This document shows positions 1-5,801 of a stretch of DNA of 8,292 nt, in pieces. The DNA lies in the NCBI GenBank assembly GCA_964459095.1, contig CAYWKL010000039.1:1-8292 (forward strand), in the 5' to 3' direction. The position numbers were made by a program, and so were the translations under genes. This DNA comes from CAYWKL01 sp964459095. GTDB taxonomy: Bacteria > Patescibacteriota > Microgenomatia > Daviesbacterales > UBA10151. Numbering within the stretch: the first letter of the stretch is position 1; each line of letters begins with the position of its first letter. The notes below the pieces were generated by a model. It saw nothing but the letters and a program-made list of their open reading frames with translations, had not been told where the DNA came from and did no database searches.

Positions 1-326
1 AGCATTAACCAGATTATTATTCCAGAGTCATTCCCTCCCTCTTTGTCATTCCCGCTCCCTTTGTCATTCTCGCTCCCTTTGTCATTCCCGCGAAAGCGGG
101 AATCTATTTCTGTGGATCCCCGATTAGATCGGGGATGACTTTTATTTGATACCCTTAATTTTTCTACTAATTCTTCTAAACTTTCTGCTCTTATTGCACC
201 AGCTCTTACAACTTCTTCTAAAGGTTCCGGCGATCTATTCCAAGCAACAACCTCTATCCCCTGCTCAAGAAGCCTTAAAACCATATTCTTCCCCATTTTT
301 CCTAAACCAATATAACCAATCCTCAT
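1..326 (-). CDS. gnd: 6-phosphogluconate dehydrogenase, N-terminal part, with in-frame repeat insertion (partial)
   Basis: The minus strand is open from an ATG at 326-324 to the window edge (108 codons seen). Residues 1-57 match the NAD(P)-binding Rossmann domain of the 6-phosphogluconate dehydrogenase family: MRIGYIGLGKMGKNMV holds the GxGxMG dinucleotide loop, followed by RLLEQG, VVAWNRSPEP at the end of the second strand, and SLEELVEKL. The enzyme oxidatively decarboxylates 6-phosphogluconate to ribulose 5-phosphate in the cytosol, giving reduced cofactor and pentose. In the family the next strand (typically VWLMVP) follows SLEELVEKL after about six residues. Here IIWLM appears only at residues 104-108, after roughly 40 extra residues rich in N, D, G, K, S and R that are encoded by a palindromic/tandem repeat. 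The frame is intact throughout, so this is either a functional enzyme with a surface-loop insertion or a gene damaged without a stop. Related NAD-dependent beta-hydroxyacid dehydrogenases are the alternative family. The rest lies outside the window. Confidence 0.85.
   Translation of the reverse strand, partial: MRIGYIGLGKMGKNMVLRLLEQGIEVVAWNRSPEPLEEVVRAGAIRAESLEELVEKLRVSNKSHPRSNRGSTEIDSRFRGNDKGSENDKGSGNDKEGGNDSGIIIWLM
28..91. repeat. 18-nt tandem repeat inside gnd
   Basis: Three full units of 18 nt (28-45, 46-63, 64-81; consensus TCATTCCCGCTCCCTTTG) and the start of a fourth (82-91) run into the hairpin at 84-103. Because 18 is a multiple of three, units can be gained or lost without changing the gnd frame. 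On the minus strand each unit encodes a hexapeptide of the type GNDKGS (residues 80-100: GNDKGS, ENDKGS, GNDKEG, GND). Units differ by one to three bases, so the array is not freshly duplicated. Confidence 0.85.
84..103. repeat. Perfect 8-bp hairpin with GAAA loop (dispersed palindromic repeat in gnd)
   Basis: ATTCCCGC (84-91) pairs perfectly with GCGGGAAT (96-103) around a GAAA loop, a GNRA-type tetraloop on the plus strand. This is the kind of CCCGC-GAAA-GCGGG core seen in dispersed palindromic repeats of many bacteria. There is no T-tract, so it is not a terminator. Here it lies inside the gnd coding frame, where the minus strand reads DSRFRGN. Confidence 0.85.
116..136. repeat. Perfect 9-bp hairpin in the gnd insertion
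   Basis: ATCCCCGAT (116-124) pairs perfectly with ATCGGGGAT (128-136) around a TAG loop. Only 12 nt separate it from the 84-103 hairpin, and the two together form the non-tandem half of the inserted element. On the minus strand it codes for HPRSNRGS within gnd. Although the plus-strand loop reads TAG, the gnd frame on the opposite strand has no stop. Confidence 0.85.
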
Positions 327-333
327 GCTTAAC

Positions 334-363
334 AATATATTAGTGGGAAGTAGTAGTCGTCAA
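334..363 (-). promoter_or_regulatory. Predicted leaderless promoter of gnd
   Basis: On the minus strand a -35 box TTGACG (363-358) is followed after 18 nt by a -10 box TATATT (339-334), which ends 7 nt before the gnd ATG. Transcription would start at or next to the A of ATG, so the mRNA would have no leader; no Shine-Dalgarno sequence is visible. It is back to back with the RAYT promoter at 407-435. Confidence 0.6.
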
Positions 364-383
364 GTGCCAAGTCGCATTAAACC

Positions 384-400
384 TACAATCCCGGATTGGA
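384..400 (-). repeat. REP-like palindrome 1 (inverted copy)
   Basis: TACAATCCCGGATTGGA is a 17-nt palindrome with arms around a central C and one mismatched pair. Read on the minus strand it matches the copies at 409-425 and 1103-1119, which have G at the centre. It therefore lies head-to-head with palindrome 2, 8 nt away, as in the paired REPs (BIMEs) associated with RAYT proteins. It sits in the divergent gnd/RAYT intergenic region. Confidence 0.75.
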
Positions 401-406
401 ATTGCC

Positions 407-435
407 TTGACAATCCGGGATTGGAAGAGTAATGC
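407..435 (+). promoter_or_regulatory. Predicted promoter of the RAYT gene, leaderless
   Basis: A perfect -35 box TTGACA (407-412) and a -10 box TAATGC (430-435) are separated by 17 nt. The -10 box ends 7 nt before the ATG at 443, so the transcript would start at the start codon. No Shine-Dalgarno sequence is present. The arrangement matches the promoter before the second RAYT gene (8218-8246). Confidence 0.6.
409..425 (+). repeat. REP-like palindrome 2, inside the RAYT promoter
   Basis: GACAATCCGGGATTGGA contains CAATCC-G-GGATTG (411-423), a perfect 6-bp palindrome around one base. It shares its core with palindromes 1 and 3. It overlaps the last four bases of the -35 box and fills most of the -35/-10 spacer of the transposase gene, so a protein binding here would block RNA polymerase. 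Confidence 0.75.
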
Positions 436-442
436 TTGATAT

Positions 443-1090
443 ATGCCCTACAGGACTATTCCTTTTGTAAATGGCGAGATTTATCATTTATACAATAGAG
501 GGTTAGAGAAACAGACCATATTTAATACTCAGTGGGATTATACCCGCTTTACCAAAACTCTATTTTACTATCAGATAAAAGATCCTAAACCAAAATTCTC
601 AACTTACGGTCAATCGAAAGCTTTTGCTATAGATAAATCTAAAAAGATCGTTGATATTTTAAGTTACTGCTTAATGCCTAATCATTTCCATCTTTTGGTA
701 AAGCAACTAATTGATGATGGAATTTCCGAGTTTATGAGGAGGTTTATACACAGTTATACAAAGTACCGCAATGTAAAATATGGTCGTCAAGGACCTGTAT
801 TCCAGGGTATCTTCAAGGCTATTTTGGTAGAAAACGAAGAGCAGTTGCTGCATCTTTCTCGTTATATACACCTTAACCCCTTGGTATCTCTACTTACTAA
901 GGATTTAAAGCTTTATAATTGGTCATCTTATTTATCATTTATTAATTTAAGTAACGATACTAGAGTGGCAAAAGAAGAAATATTAAATTTTTTTAAATCT
1001 CCTAAAGAATACGAGCAATTTGTTTTAAACCAAGCAGAATATGGTAAAACGCTTGAAGTTTTAAAGCATACAGCCATTGATGCAGAATAA
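443..1090 (+). CDS. REP-associated tyrosine transposase (RAYT, Y1/HUH family)
   Basis: This 215-residue protein has the hallmarks of the single-domain Y1 transposases related to IS200 TnpA. An N-terminal PFVNGEIYHLYNRG segment (residues 7-20) is followed by the HUH metal-binding motif in LMPNHFHLL (H81 and H83), and then by a helix SYTKYRNVKYGRQGPVFQGIFK (104-125) carrying the likely nucleophilic tyrosine, Y105 or Y108. The helix leads to the conserved RYIHLNPL (about 140-147). Such proteins nick single-stranded DNA at hairpins through a 5'-phosphotyrosine and are usually single-copy genes flanked by REP palindromes, as here (384-400, 409-425, 1103-1119). The catalytic motifs are complete, so it is probably active. 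It is convergent with hppA, with 43 nt between the stop codons. There is no tnpB partner, which fits a RAYT rather than an IS605-type element. The start is fixed by the adjacent promoter and by its likeness to the second copy at 8255 (MP-R-IPFVN). Confidence 0.92.
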   Translation: MPYRTIPFVNGEIYHLYNRGLEKQTIFNTQWDYTRFTKTLFYYQIKDPKPKFSTYGQSKAFAIDKSKKIVDILSYCLMPNHFHLLVKQLIDDGISEFMRRFIHSYTKYRNVKYGRQGPVFQGIFKAILVENEEQLLHLSRYIHLNPLVSLLTKDLKLYNWSSYLSFINLSNDTRVAKEEILNFFKSPKEYEQFVLNQAEYGKTLEVLKHTAIDAE

Positions 1091-1102
1091 CTAACACTGA
1101 GC

Positions 1103-1119
1103 TCCAATCCGGGATTGGA
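1103..1119 (+). repeat. REP-like palindrome 3 between convergent genes
   Basis: TCCAATCC (1103-1110) and GGATTGGA (1112-1119) are perfect 8-bp arms around a central G. This is the most symmetrical of the three copies. It lies in the 3' untranslated regions of both the RAYT gene and hppA, where a hairpin could stabilise mRNA ends or slow polymerase. No T-run follows on either strand, so it is not a classical terminator. Confidence 0.8.
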
Positions 1120-1133
1120 AGTACAGATAGAAA

Positions 1134-3125
1134 CTACTTTATAAAAGGCACCAACAACAAAGCAACTATATTAGCAACTTTAATCATAGGATTAATCGCA
1201 GGTCCTGCTGTATCTTTATATGGATCCCCTACTGTATCACCTGTGACTGCTGCTTGATGGGCAAAGCTGCCTTTCCCACCAAAGTTTCCTGATTCTATAT
1301 ATTTTTTAGCATTATCCCAGGCTGCCCCTCCTGTGGTCATAGAAATTGCTACAAAAAGTCCTGTAATTATTATTCCAATTAACATTCCCCCCAAAGCTTG
1401 TGGTCCCAGTAAAAACCCAACTAAAACAGGAGCTAAAACTGGGATTAAAGCTGGTATTATCATTTCTTTTTGAGCTGCAGCTGTAACTAAAGAAACAGCT
1501 TTAGCATAATCAGGCTTTGCCTCACCTGCCATTATTCCTTTTATTTTTTTAAATTGTCTTCTTACTTCTTCAACAACTGCTGCTGCTGCTTTTCCAACAG
1601 CCTGCATTGCAAGGGAGGCAAAAACGTAAGGAAGTGCTCCTCCTATAAAAAGCCCTACTAAAACTTTTGGATTAGATAAATCAAAAAGCAAACCTGCTCC
1701 AAGTTCTTGTGAGTAAGAAGCAAATAAAACCAACGCAGCCAATCCAGCTGAGGCTATTGCATATCCTTTTGTAACTGCTTTTGTGGTATTTCCAACTGCA
1801 TCCAAAGGATCTGTTACTGCTCTCACCTTCGATGGAAGTCCTGACATTTCTGCAATTCCCCCCGCATTATCTGTGATTGGCCCAAAAGCATCTATTGCAA
1901 CAATAATTCCTGTTAAAGAAAGCATAGCAACTGCTGCAATTGCTATCCCATAAAGATTAGCTAGAGCAAAGCTTACTAATATTGCAGCACAAATTAAAAT
2001 AATGGGTGCTAAAGTAGACTGCATAGATATGGCTAAACCTGCAATAACATTTGTACCGTGTCCTGTTTTGGAAGCTGCAGCTAAACTTTTGACAGGATTA
2101 AACTTTGTGCTTGTGTAATACTCGGTTATAAGAACCATTCCTGCTGTAACCAATAAACCAACAACCGCAGAAAGGAAAAGATTCATTACAGGAAACGATC
2201 CATTACCTTCCATCAGATAACTGGTCACAGGATAAAAAAACAGGGCAGAAACAACCATTGTTACAATGAGTCCAGTGTAGAGTGCTCCCATAATTTTCTT
2301 TCCAGATAATCTAACAAACATGCTTCCAATAATTGAGGCAAATATAGCAACAGACATTAAAGATAATGGATAATTGATAATGTTCACAGATCCTGGCAGC
2401 ATCAAACTTCCCAATAAAATCGCAGCAACAATAGTTACAATATAAGTTTCAAATACATCTGCTGCCATTCCAGCATCATCTCCAACATTATCCCCGACCA
2501 AATCAGCAATAACTCCTGGGTTTCTAGGATCATCCTCAGGAATCCCTGCCTCAACTTTTCCTACCATATCTGTTCCAACATCTGCTCCTTTTGTAAAAAT
2601 ACCTCCACCTAACCTGGCAAAAACAGAAATTAAAGATCCTCCAAAACCTAAAGAAATAAGAGCCTGAATATCACCAGTATATTGGTAAAACCCATAAACT
2701 GCAGCTAAAGCTAAACCAACAACTAAAAATCCAGTAACAGCTCCACCTTTGTAAGCTACATCAAAAGCTTCAGGTAACCCTATTTTAGCAGCCTCAGCTG
2801 CGCGGATGTTAGCCCGAACAGCCACGGACATTCCTATTAAACCAGCTAATGCTGAAGCAAATGCACCAACTAAAAAACCTAAGCTTGAGTTTAAATCTAT
2901 GGCTTGGTATAAAAGTAAAGCAATAACTACAGCAACTATAGCCACAACGCTATATTGCCTAAATAGGTAAGCAGAAGCTCCTTGCTGAATAGCTAGAGCA
3001 ATCTCCTTCATTCTTTCAGTCCCCGTGGGGAGTCTAAAGATTATGAAAGATAAAACTATTCCATAAAGGGTAGCAGCAATAGCTCCTCCCCAAATTAATA
3101 AATCAAAAATATTTGTTAGTTCCAT
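1134..3125 (-). CDS. hppA: Membrane-bound proton-translocating pyrophosphatase, K+-independent type
   Basis: This 663-residue integral membrane protein, with many hydrophobic helices, hydrolyses cytosolic pyrophosphate and pumps protons outward, recovering energy from biosynthetic PPi. Active-site motifs are present: DVGTDMVGKVE (182-192), IPEDDPRNP (195-203), GDNVGDDAGMAAD (211-223), DNAKKYIE (604-611) and GDTVGDPYKDTAGPAINP (629-646). The determinant region reads GNTTKAVTKG (445-454). Lys449 and Thr452 are the residues typical of K+-independent H+-pumping members; K+-dependent ones have Ala and Gly there. The length is usual for bacterial members. One deviation is GDDAG where most relatives read GDCAG (Asp217), a position of known variability. 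The ATG at 3125 lies 8 nt after a TATATT box. lon lies upstream on the same strand, but a terminator-like hairpin and a separate promoter suggest independent transcription. Confidence 0.96.
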   Translation of the reverse strand: MELTNIFDLLIWGGAIAATLYGIVLSFIIFRLPTGTERMKEIALAIQQGASAYLFRQYSVVAIVAVVIALLLYQAIDLNSSLGFLVGAFASALAGLIGMSVAVRANIRAAEAAKIGLPEAFDVAYKGGAVTGFLVVGLALAAVYGFYQYTGDIQALISLGFGGSLISVFARLGGGIFTKGADVGTDMVGKVEAGIPEDDPRNPGVIADLVGDNVGDDAGMAADVFETYIVTIVAAILLGSLMLPGSVNIINYPLSLMSVAIFASIIGSMFVRLSGKKIMGALYTGLIVTMVVSALFFYPVTSYLMEGNGSFPVMNLFLSAVVGLLVTAGMVLITEYYTSTKFNPVKSLAAASKTGHGTNVIAGLAISMQSTLAPIILICAAILVSFALANLYGIAIAAVAMLSLTGIIVAIDAFGPITDNAGGIAEMSGLPSKVRAVTDPLDAVGNTTKAVTKGYAIASAGLAALVLFASYSQELGAGLLFDLSNPKVLVGLFIGGALPYVFASLAMQAVGKAAAAVVEEVRRQFKKIKGIMAGEAKPDYAKAVSLVTAAAQKEMIIPALIPVLAPVLVGFLLGPQALGGMLIGIIITGLFVAISMTTGGAAWDNAKKYIESGNFGGKGSFAHQAAVTGDTVGDPYKDTAGPAINPMIKVANIVALLLVPFIK

Positions 3126-3133
3126 GTTTTTTA

Positions 3134-3162
3134 AATATACACAAAAAAAGCCCTTAAGGAAA
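3134..3162 (-). promoter_or_regulatory. Predicted near-leaderless promoter of hppA
   Basis: On the minus strand a -10 box TATATT (3139-3134) ends 8 nt before the hppA ATG. The same GTGTATATT string occurs just before cobO. A weak -35 match TTTCCT (3162-3157) sits 17 nt upstream, within the hairpin loop of the terminator-like element. A second candidate, TTGACT (3207-3202) with TAAATT (3184-3179), has the better -35 but would place the hairpin in the leader. Confidence 0.45.
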
Positions 3163-3169
3163 GCAGGGC
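3143..3169 (-). terminator. Terminator-like hairpin after lon, before hppA
   Basis: On the minus strand GCCCT (3169-3165) pairs with AGGGC (3154-3150) across a 10-nt loop, followed directly by seven T residues (3149-3143). The stem is short but GC-rich in an AT-rich setting. The simplest role is ending the lon transcript; if the TTGACT promoter at 3207 is used, it would instead sit in the hppA leader as an attenuator. Confidence 0.6.
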
Positions 3170-3214
3170 AATTTCTAAAATTTACACTATAAGATTTAGG
3201 AAGTCAAGCCTTAA

Positions 3215-3255
3215 CCCACACCAGGTGTGGGATAGCTAGACACATCGGGATTTTT
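3215..3255 (+). repeat. Solitary REP-like element: palindrome plus GACA...GGATTTTT tail
   Basis: A perfect 17-nt palindrome, CCCACACC-A-GGTGTGGG (3215-3231), is followed after 7 nt by a tail starting GACACATC and ending GGGATTTTT (3239-3255). The RAYT at the right edge has the same layout in the same orientation: palindrome 8194-8212, 7 nt, then GACACCTG and CGGATTTTT (8220-8236). The palindromes differ in sequence but share CCCAC/GTGGG outer arms. No transposase gene lies with this copy, so it looks like a non-autonomous element, or a remnant, moved by a RAYT. Confidence 0.65.
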
Positions 3256-3263
3256 AGAAAGTT

Positions 3264-5675
3264 TTAAGCCAAAGCAGGCTGGGGCATGATGGGGAGCTTT
3301 TTGGTTGAACCACTCTCAGGAGGCCTGGTTAAAGCGACTTTAAGCACATCATCCATATGTTTAACAAATATAAACTCTAAATCTTTTTTTACATTTTCAG
3401 GAATGTCTATTAAATCTTTCTTGTTGTTTTCAGGTGCTATAACTACTTTAACTCCTGCCCTGTGGGCTGCTAAAACTTTCTCTTTTAATCCTCCAATTTC
3501 CAAAACCCTACCTCTTAAAGTTACTTCCCCTGTCATTGCTACATCTTTTCTCACAGGAATTTTAGAAAATGCAGAAACTATGGCTGTTGTTAGAGCAATT
3601 CCTGCAGAAGGTCCATCTTTTGGCACAGCACCCTCTGGGACATGGATATGTACATCTACCTTTTGAAAAAATTTCTCAGGAAGACCTAAAGCTATCCAGC
3701 TTGAGCGCACATAACTCATTGCAGCATGGCCTGATTCTTTCATAACATCACCTAGCTGCCCTGTAAGTTGAATTGTACCTTTACCAGGCATTAAAGTGAC
3801 CTCAATGAACAAAACATCCCCACCTGTCTCAGTTACTGCCAAACCTGTTGAGGCTCCAACCATATTTTCAATCTCTGCCATTTGAGGAAGGAATTTAATA
3901 GGTCCAAGAAATTTCTCAACTTCTTTTGTAGTTACTCTATACTCTTTTAGTTTGTCCCCTTCAGCTATTTTTCTTGCAATTTTGCGAACTATTGCTGAAA
4001 GTTCTCTTTCTAAATTTCTTACCCCAGCTTCTCTTGTATAGGACTCTATAATCTGCATTATTGCACTATCAACAAAGTTAACCTCAGTTTTTGTTTTTTC
4101 AAGACCGTGAGATTCTAAGATCTTTGGAATTAAGAATTTTTTGGCAATATGGAATTTTTCTTCATGAGTGTAACCAGGGTACCTTATTACCTCAAGCCTA
4201 TCCTTTAGGGCTGGTGGAATTGTATCCAAAATATTTGCAGTAGTAATAAACATTACATTTGATAAATCATAGGAAACTTCTAAGTAATGATCTGAAAAAG
4301 AATTGTTTTGCTCTGGATCCAGTGCCTCAAGCAAAGCTGCTGAAGGATCCCCTCTATAATCTGTGCCAATTTTGTCTATTTCATCTAACATAAATACAGG
4401 ATTTGTTGTCCCTGCTTGTTTAATTCCCTGGATTATTCGCCCTGGCATTGATCCAACATAAGTTCTTCTGTGACCTCTAATCTCTGCTTCATCTCTAATC
4501 CCACCCAATGATATTTTTACAAACTTTCTACCTAAGGCTCTTGCAATAGATTTGCCTATTGAGGTTTTACCAGTTCCAGGAGGGCCAGCAAAACAAATTA
4601 TAGGTCCCTTGACTTTTCCTGAAAGCTTGTGTACTGCCAAATACTCCAGTATCCTTTCTTTCACCTTTTTTAAACCATAATGGTCTGCATCTAGTATTCC
4701 TGCAGCTTTTTTAAGATCAATTTTTATTCCTCTCCCCGCATTCCAAGGAAGATCTGTGAGCCACTCCAGGTAGTTTCTAATATATGCTGCCTCAGGATTA
4801 TATGAAGACATTTTAGCAAGTCTTGAGAGTTCCTTTTCAGCTTTGTTTCTTACTTCTTTTGGCATATTGGCTTTTTTGATTTTTAGCTCAAATTCTTTTA
4901 TTTCCTGGTTTTCGCCAGATTCACCAAGTTCTTCTTCAATACTCCTCATTTGCTCTCTTAAGATTGCTTCTTTGGTCATTTTTGAGACTCGTTCTTGTGT
5001 GTGTGAAGAAATTTTTTGATAAATCTCTAAAACTCTTATTTCTTTAGCCAAAAGATCTGAGATTTTCTTTAATCGCTCCTGTGCTGAAACCATCTCTAAA
5101 ATTTGTTGTTTATCTATAGTTTTAAAATCAATAGCCTGGCAGATTAAATTCACGAGCTGGTTTGGATCATCATTAGTTGATATTGTTGACCAATTGGAAA
5201 GATTGCTTGGATCAAATAACGGATTTCCTCCGAGCTCTAAATACCTTTTAAGTTCACCTTTAACACTTCTCATCATAGCCTCTGTTTCTTCATTCCTTTC
5301 ATAAAGTTCAGGAATTTCTTCTATCTCAGCTTCAAAATAAGGCTCTGTTTGGGTAAATTTCTTTAAGAATACTCTAACTAGGCCTTCTGCAGTTACTGTA
5401 TACTCACCATCAATTTTTATTAGCCTTCTAAGCAAACAAACAGTTCCTACAGCATGCAAATCCCCTTCTTTTGGGTCTTCAATTCTTTCGTTTTTTTGTG
5501 TAACAAAAACTATTAATCGATCTGTCTCCCAAGCAGCGTCTAGGGCTGCTTTAGATTTTACTCGTCCTGAGACAATAGGAATACTGTTTCCTGGGAAAAT
5601 CACTGTTCCTCGAAGGAGTCCTACAGGCATCTGGGGACGAAGCTTTATTGGATTCGACATTGGATCAATTGCCAT
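3264..5675 (-). CDS. lon: ATP-dependent protease Lon
   Basis: This 803-residue protein has full LonA architecture. The N-terminal substrate-recognition domain (about 14-215; MPVGLLRGTVIFPG near its start) is followed by a charged helical region (215-290). The AAA+ module has Walker A GPPGTGKT (364-371) and Walker B FMLDEID (428-434), and the proteolytic domain has Ser690 in KDGPSAG and Lys733 in GGLKEK. The Ser-Lys spacing of 43 equals that of the E. coli enzyme (Ser679/Lys722). Lon is a cytosolic hexamer that unfolds and degrades misfolded and regulatory proteins. The C-terminal 25 residues are a Pro/Lys-rich tail. ATG 5675 is taken as start; ATG 5660 (Met6) is an alternative, and neither has a clear Shine-Dalgarno sequence. 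Upstream lie a CIRCE operator and a strong promoter, indicating heat-shock control by HrcA. A leader of about 90 nt sets it apart from its leaderless neighbours. Confidence 0.97.
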   Translation of the reverse strand: MAIDPMSNPIKLRPQMPVGLLRGTVIFPGNSIPIVSGRVKSKAALDAAWETDRLIVFVTQKNERIEDPKEGDLHAVGTVCLLRRLIKIDGEYTVTAEGLVRVFLKKFTQTEPYFEAEIEEIPELYERNEETEAMMRSVKGELKRYLELGGNPLFDPSNLSNWSTISTNDDPNQLVNLICQAIDFKTIDKQQILEMVSAQERLKKISDLLAKEIRVLEIYQKISSHTQERVSKMTKEAILREQMRSIEEELGESGENQEIKEFELKIKKANMPKEVRNKAEKELSRLAKMSSYNPEAAYIRNYLEWLTDLPWNAGRGIKIDLKKAAGILDADHYGLKKVKERILEYLAVHKLSGKVKGPIICFAGPPGTGKTSIGKSIARALGRKFVKISLGGIRDEAEIRGHRRTYVGSMPGRIIQGIKQAGTTNPVFMLDEIDKIGTDYRGDPSAALLEALDPEQNNSFSDHYLEVSYDLSNVMFITTANILDTIPPALKDRLEVIRYPGYTHEEKFHIAKKFLIPKILESHGLEKTKTEVNFVDSAIMQIIESYTREAGVRNLERELSAIVRKIARKIAEGDKLKEYRVTTKEVEKFLGPIKFLPQMAEIENMVGASTGLAVTETGGDVLFIEVTLMPGKGTIQLTGQLGDVMKESGHAAMSYVRSSWIALGLPEKFFQKVDVHIHVPEGAVPKDGPSAGIALTTAIVSAFSKIPVRKDVAMTGEVTLRGRVLEIGGLKEKVLAAHRAGVKVVIAPENNKKDLIDIPENVKKDLEFIFVKHMDDVLKVALTRPPESGSTKKLPIMPQPALA

Positions 5676-5685
5676 GTTTGGTTTG

Positions 5686-5762
5686 TAGTTATTAGTTTAT
5701 TGTATATTGTACATAGATTTCTGTTTTTTTGCTAATAACCAAGAACTGTCAACTAATAACTA
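5686..5762 (-). promoter_or_regulatory. Inverted repeat in the lon 5' leader, possible switching structure
   Basis: TAGTTATTAGTT (5686-5697) and AACTAATAACTA (5751-5762) are perfect 12-bp complements about 53 nt apart, all inside the predicted lon leader. A third copy of the core, CTAATAAC (5732-5739), can also pair with GTTATTAG (5689-5696). The region near the start codon could therefore pair with either of two upstream segments. The stems are AU-rich, so they could melt on warming. Function is inferred only. Confidence 0.45.
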
Positions 5763-5764
5763 AT

Positions 5765-5791
5765 TTAGCAGTATACTAACATGAGTGCTAA
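5765..5791. promoter_or_regulatory. CIRCE operator (HrcA binding site) of lon
   Basis: TTAGCAGTA (5765-5773), 9 nt, then GAGTGCTAA (5783-5791) matches the CIRCE consensus TTAGCACTC-N9-GAGTGCTAA at 16 of 18 positions, with a perfect right half and the correct spacer length. It overlaps the -10 box and spacer of the lon promoter, so HrcA bound here would block transcription until heat or misfolded protein releases it. The right half also contains the stop codon of the HAD gene (5790-5788). hrcA itself is not in the window. Confidence 0.88.
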
Positions 5792-5801
5792 TATCTGTCA
5801 A
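5773..5801 (-). promoter_or_regulatory. Sigma-A-type promoter of lon
   Basis: On the minus strand a perfect -35 TTGACA (5801-5796), a 17-nt spacer, and -10 TAGTAT (5778-5773) preceded by TGT, an extended -10. Transcription should start near 5766, giving a leader of about 90 nt. The -35 box lies inside the end of the HAD coding region, so lon is transcribed separately from the upstream cluster. Confidence 0.8.

Larger units (their letters stand above)
384..1119 (+). mobile_element. RAYT unit: transposase gene bracketed by REP-like palindromes
   Basis: The unit runs from the inverted palindrome pair (384-425) through the transposase gene to the third palindrome (1103-1119). True ends are unknown, because no target duplication is expected from Y1 transposases. 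The lone downstream copy lies between two convergent genes, a usual REP location. Confidence 0.6.

Noticed and set aside
28..91. CRISPR array
   Set aside because: Units of 18 nt repeat head to tail without spacers and are within a coding frame.
84..103. Rho-independent terminator
   Set aside because: The hairpin is strong but no T-run follows on either strand and it lies inside gnd.
1..326. gnd as a frameshifted pseudogene
   Set aside because: The frame is continuous and conserved protein sequence resumes in frame after the repeat (IIWLM), so a broken gene is not supported by what is visible.
146..343. 65-codon plus-strand frame rich in Leu
   Set aside because: It is antisense to the gnd N-terminus, which has the GxGxMG motif on the minus strand.
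3286..3666. 126-codon plus-strand frame inside lon
   Set aside because: It is antisense to the conserved protease domain of Lon, has no family resemblance, and is explained by codon composition of the real gene.
5724..5752. Second lon promoter using TTGACA at 5752-5747
   Set aside because: The -35 is perfect, but 17-18 nt downstream there is only an A-run and no -10 box.
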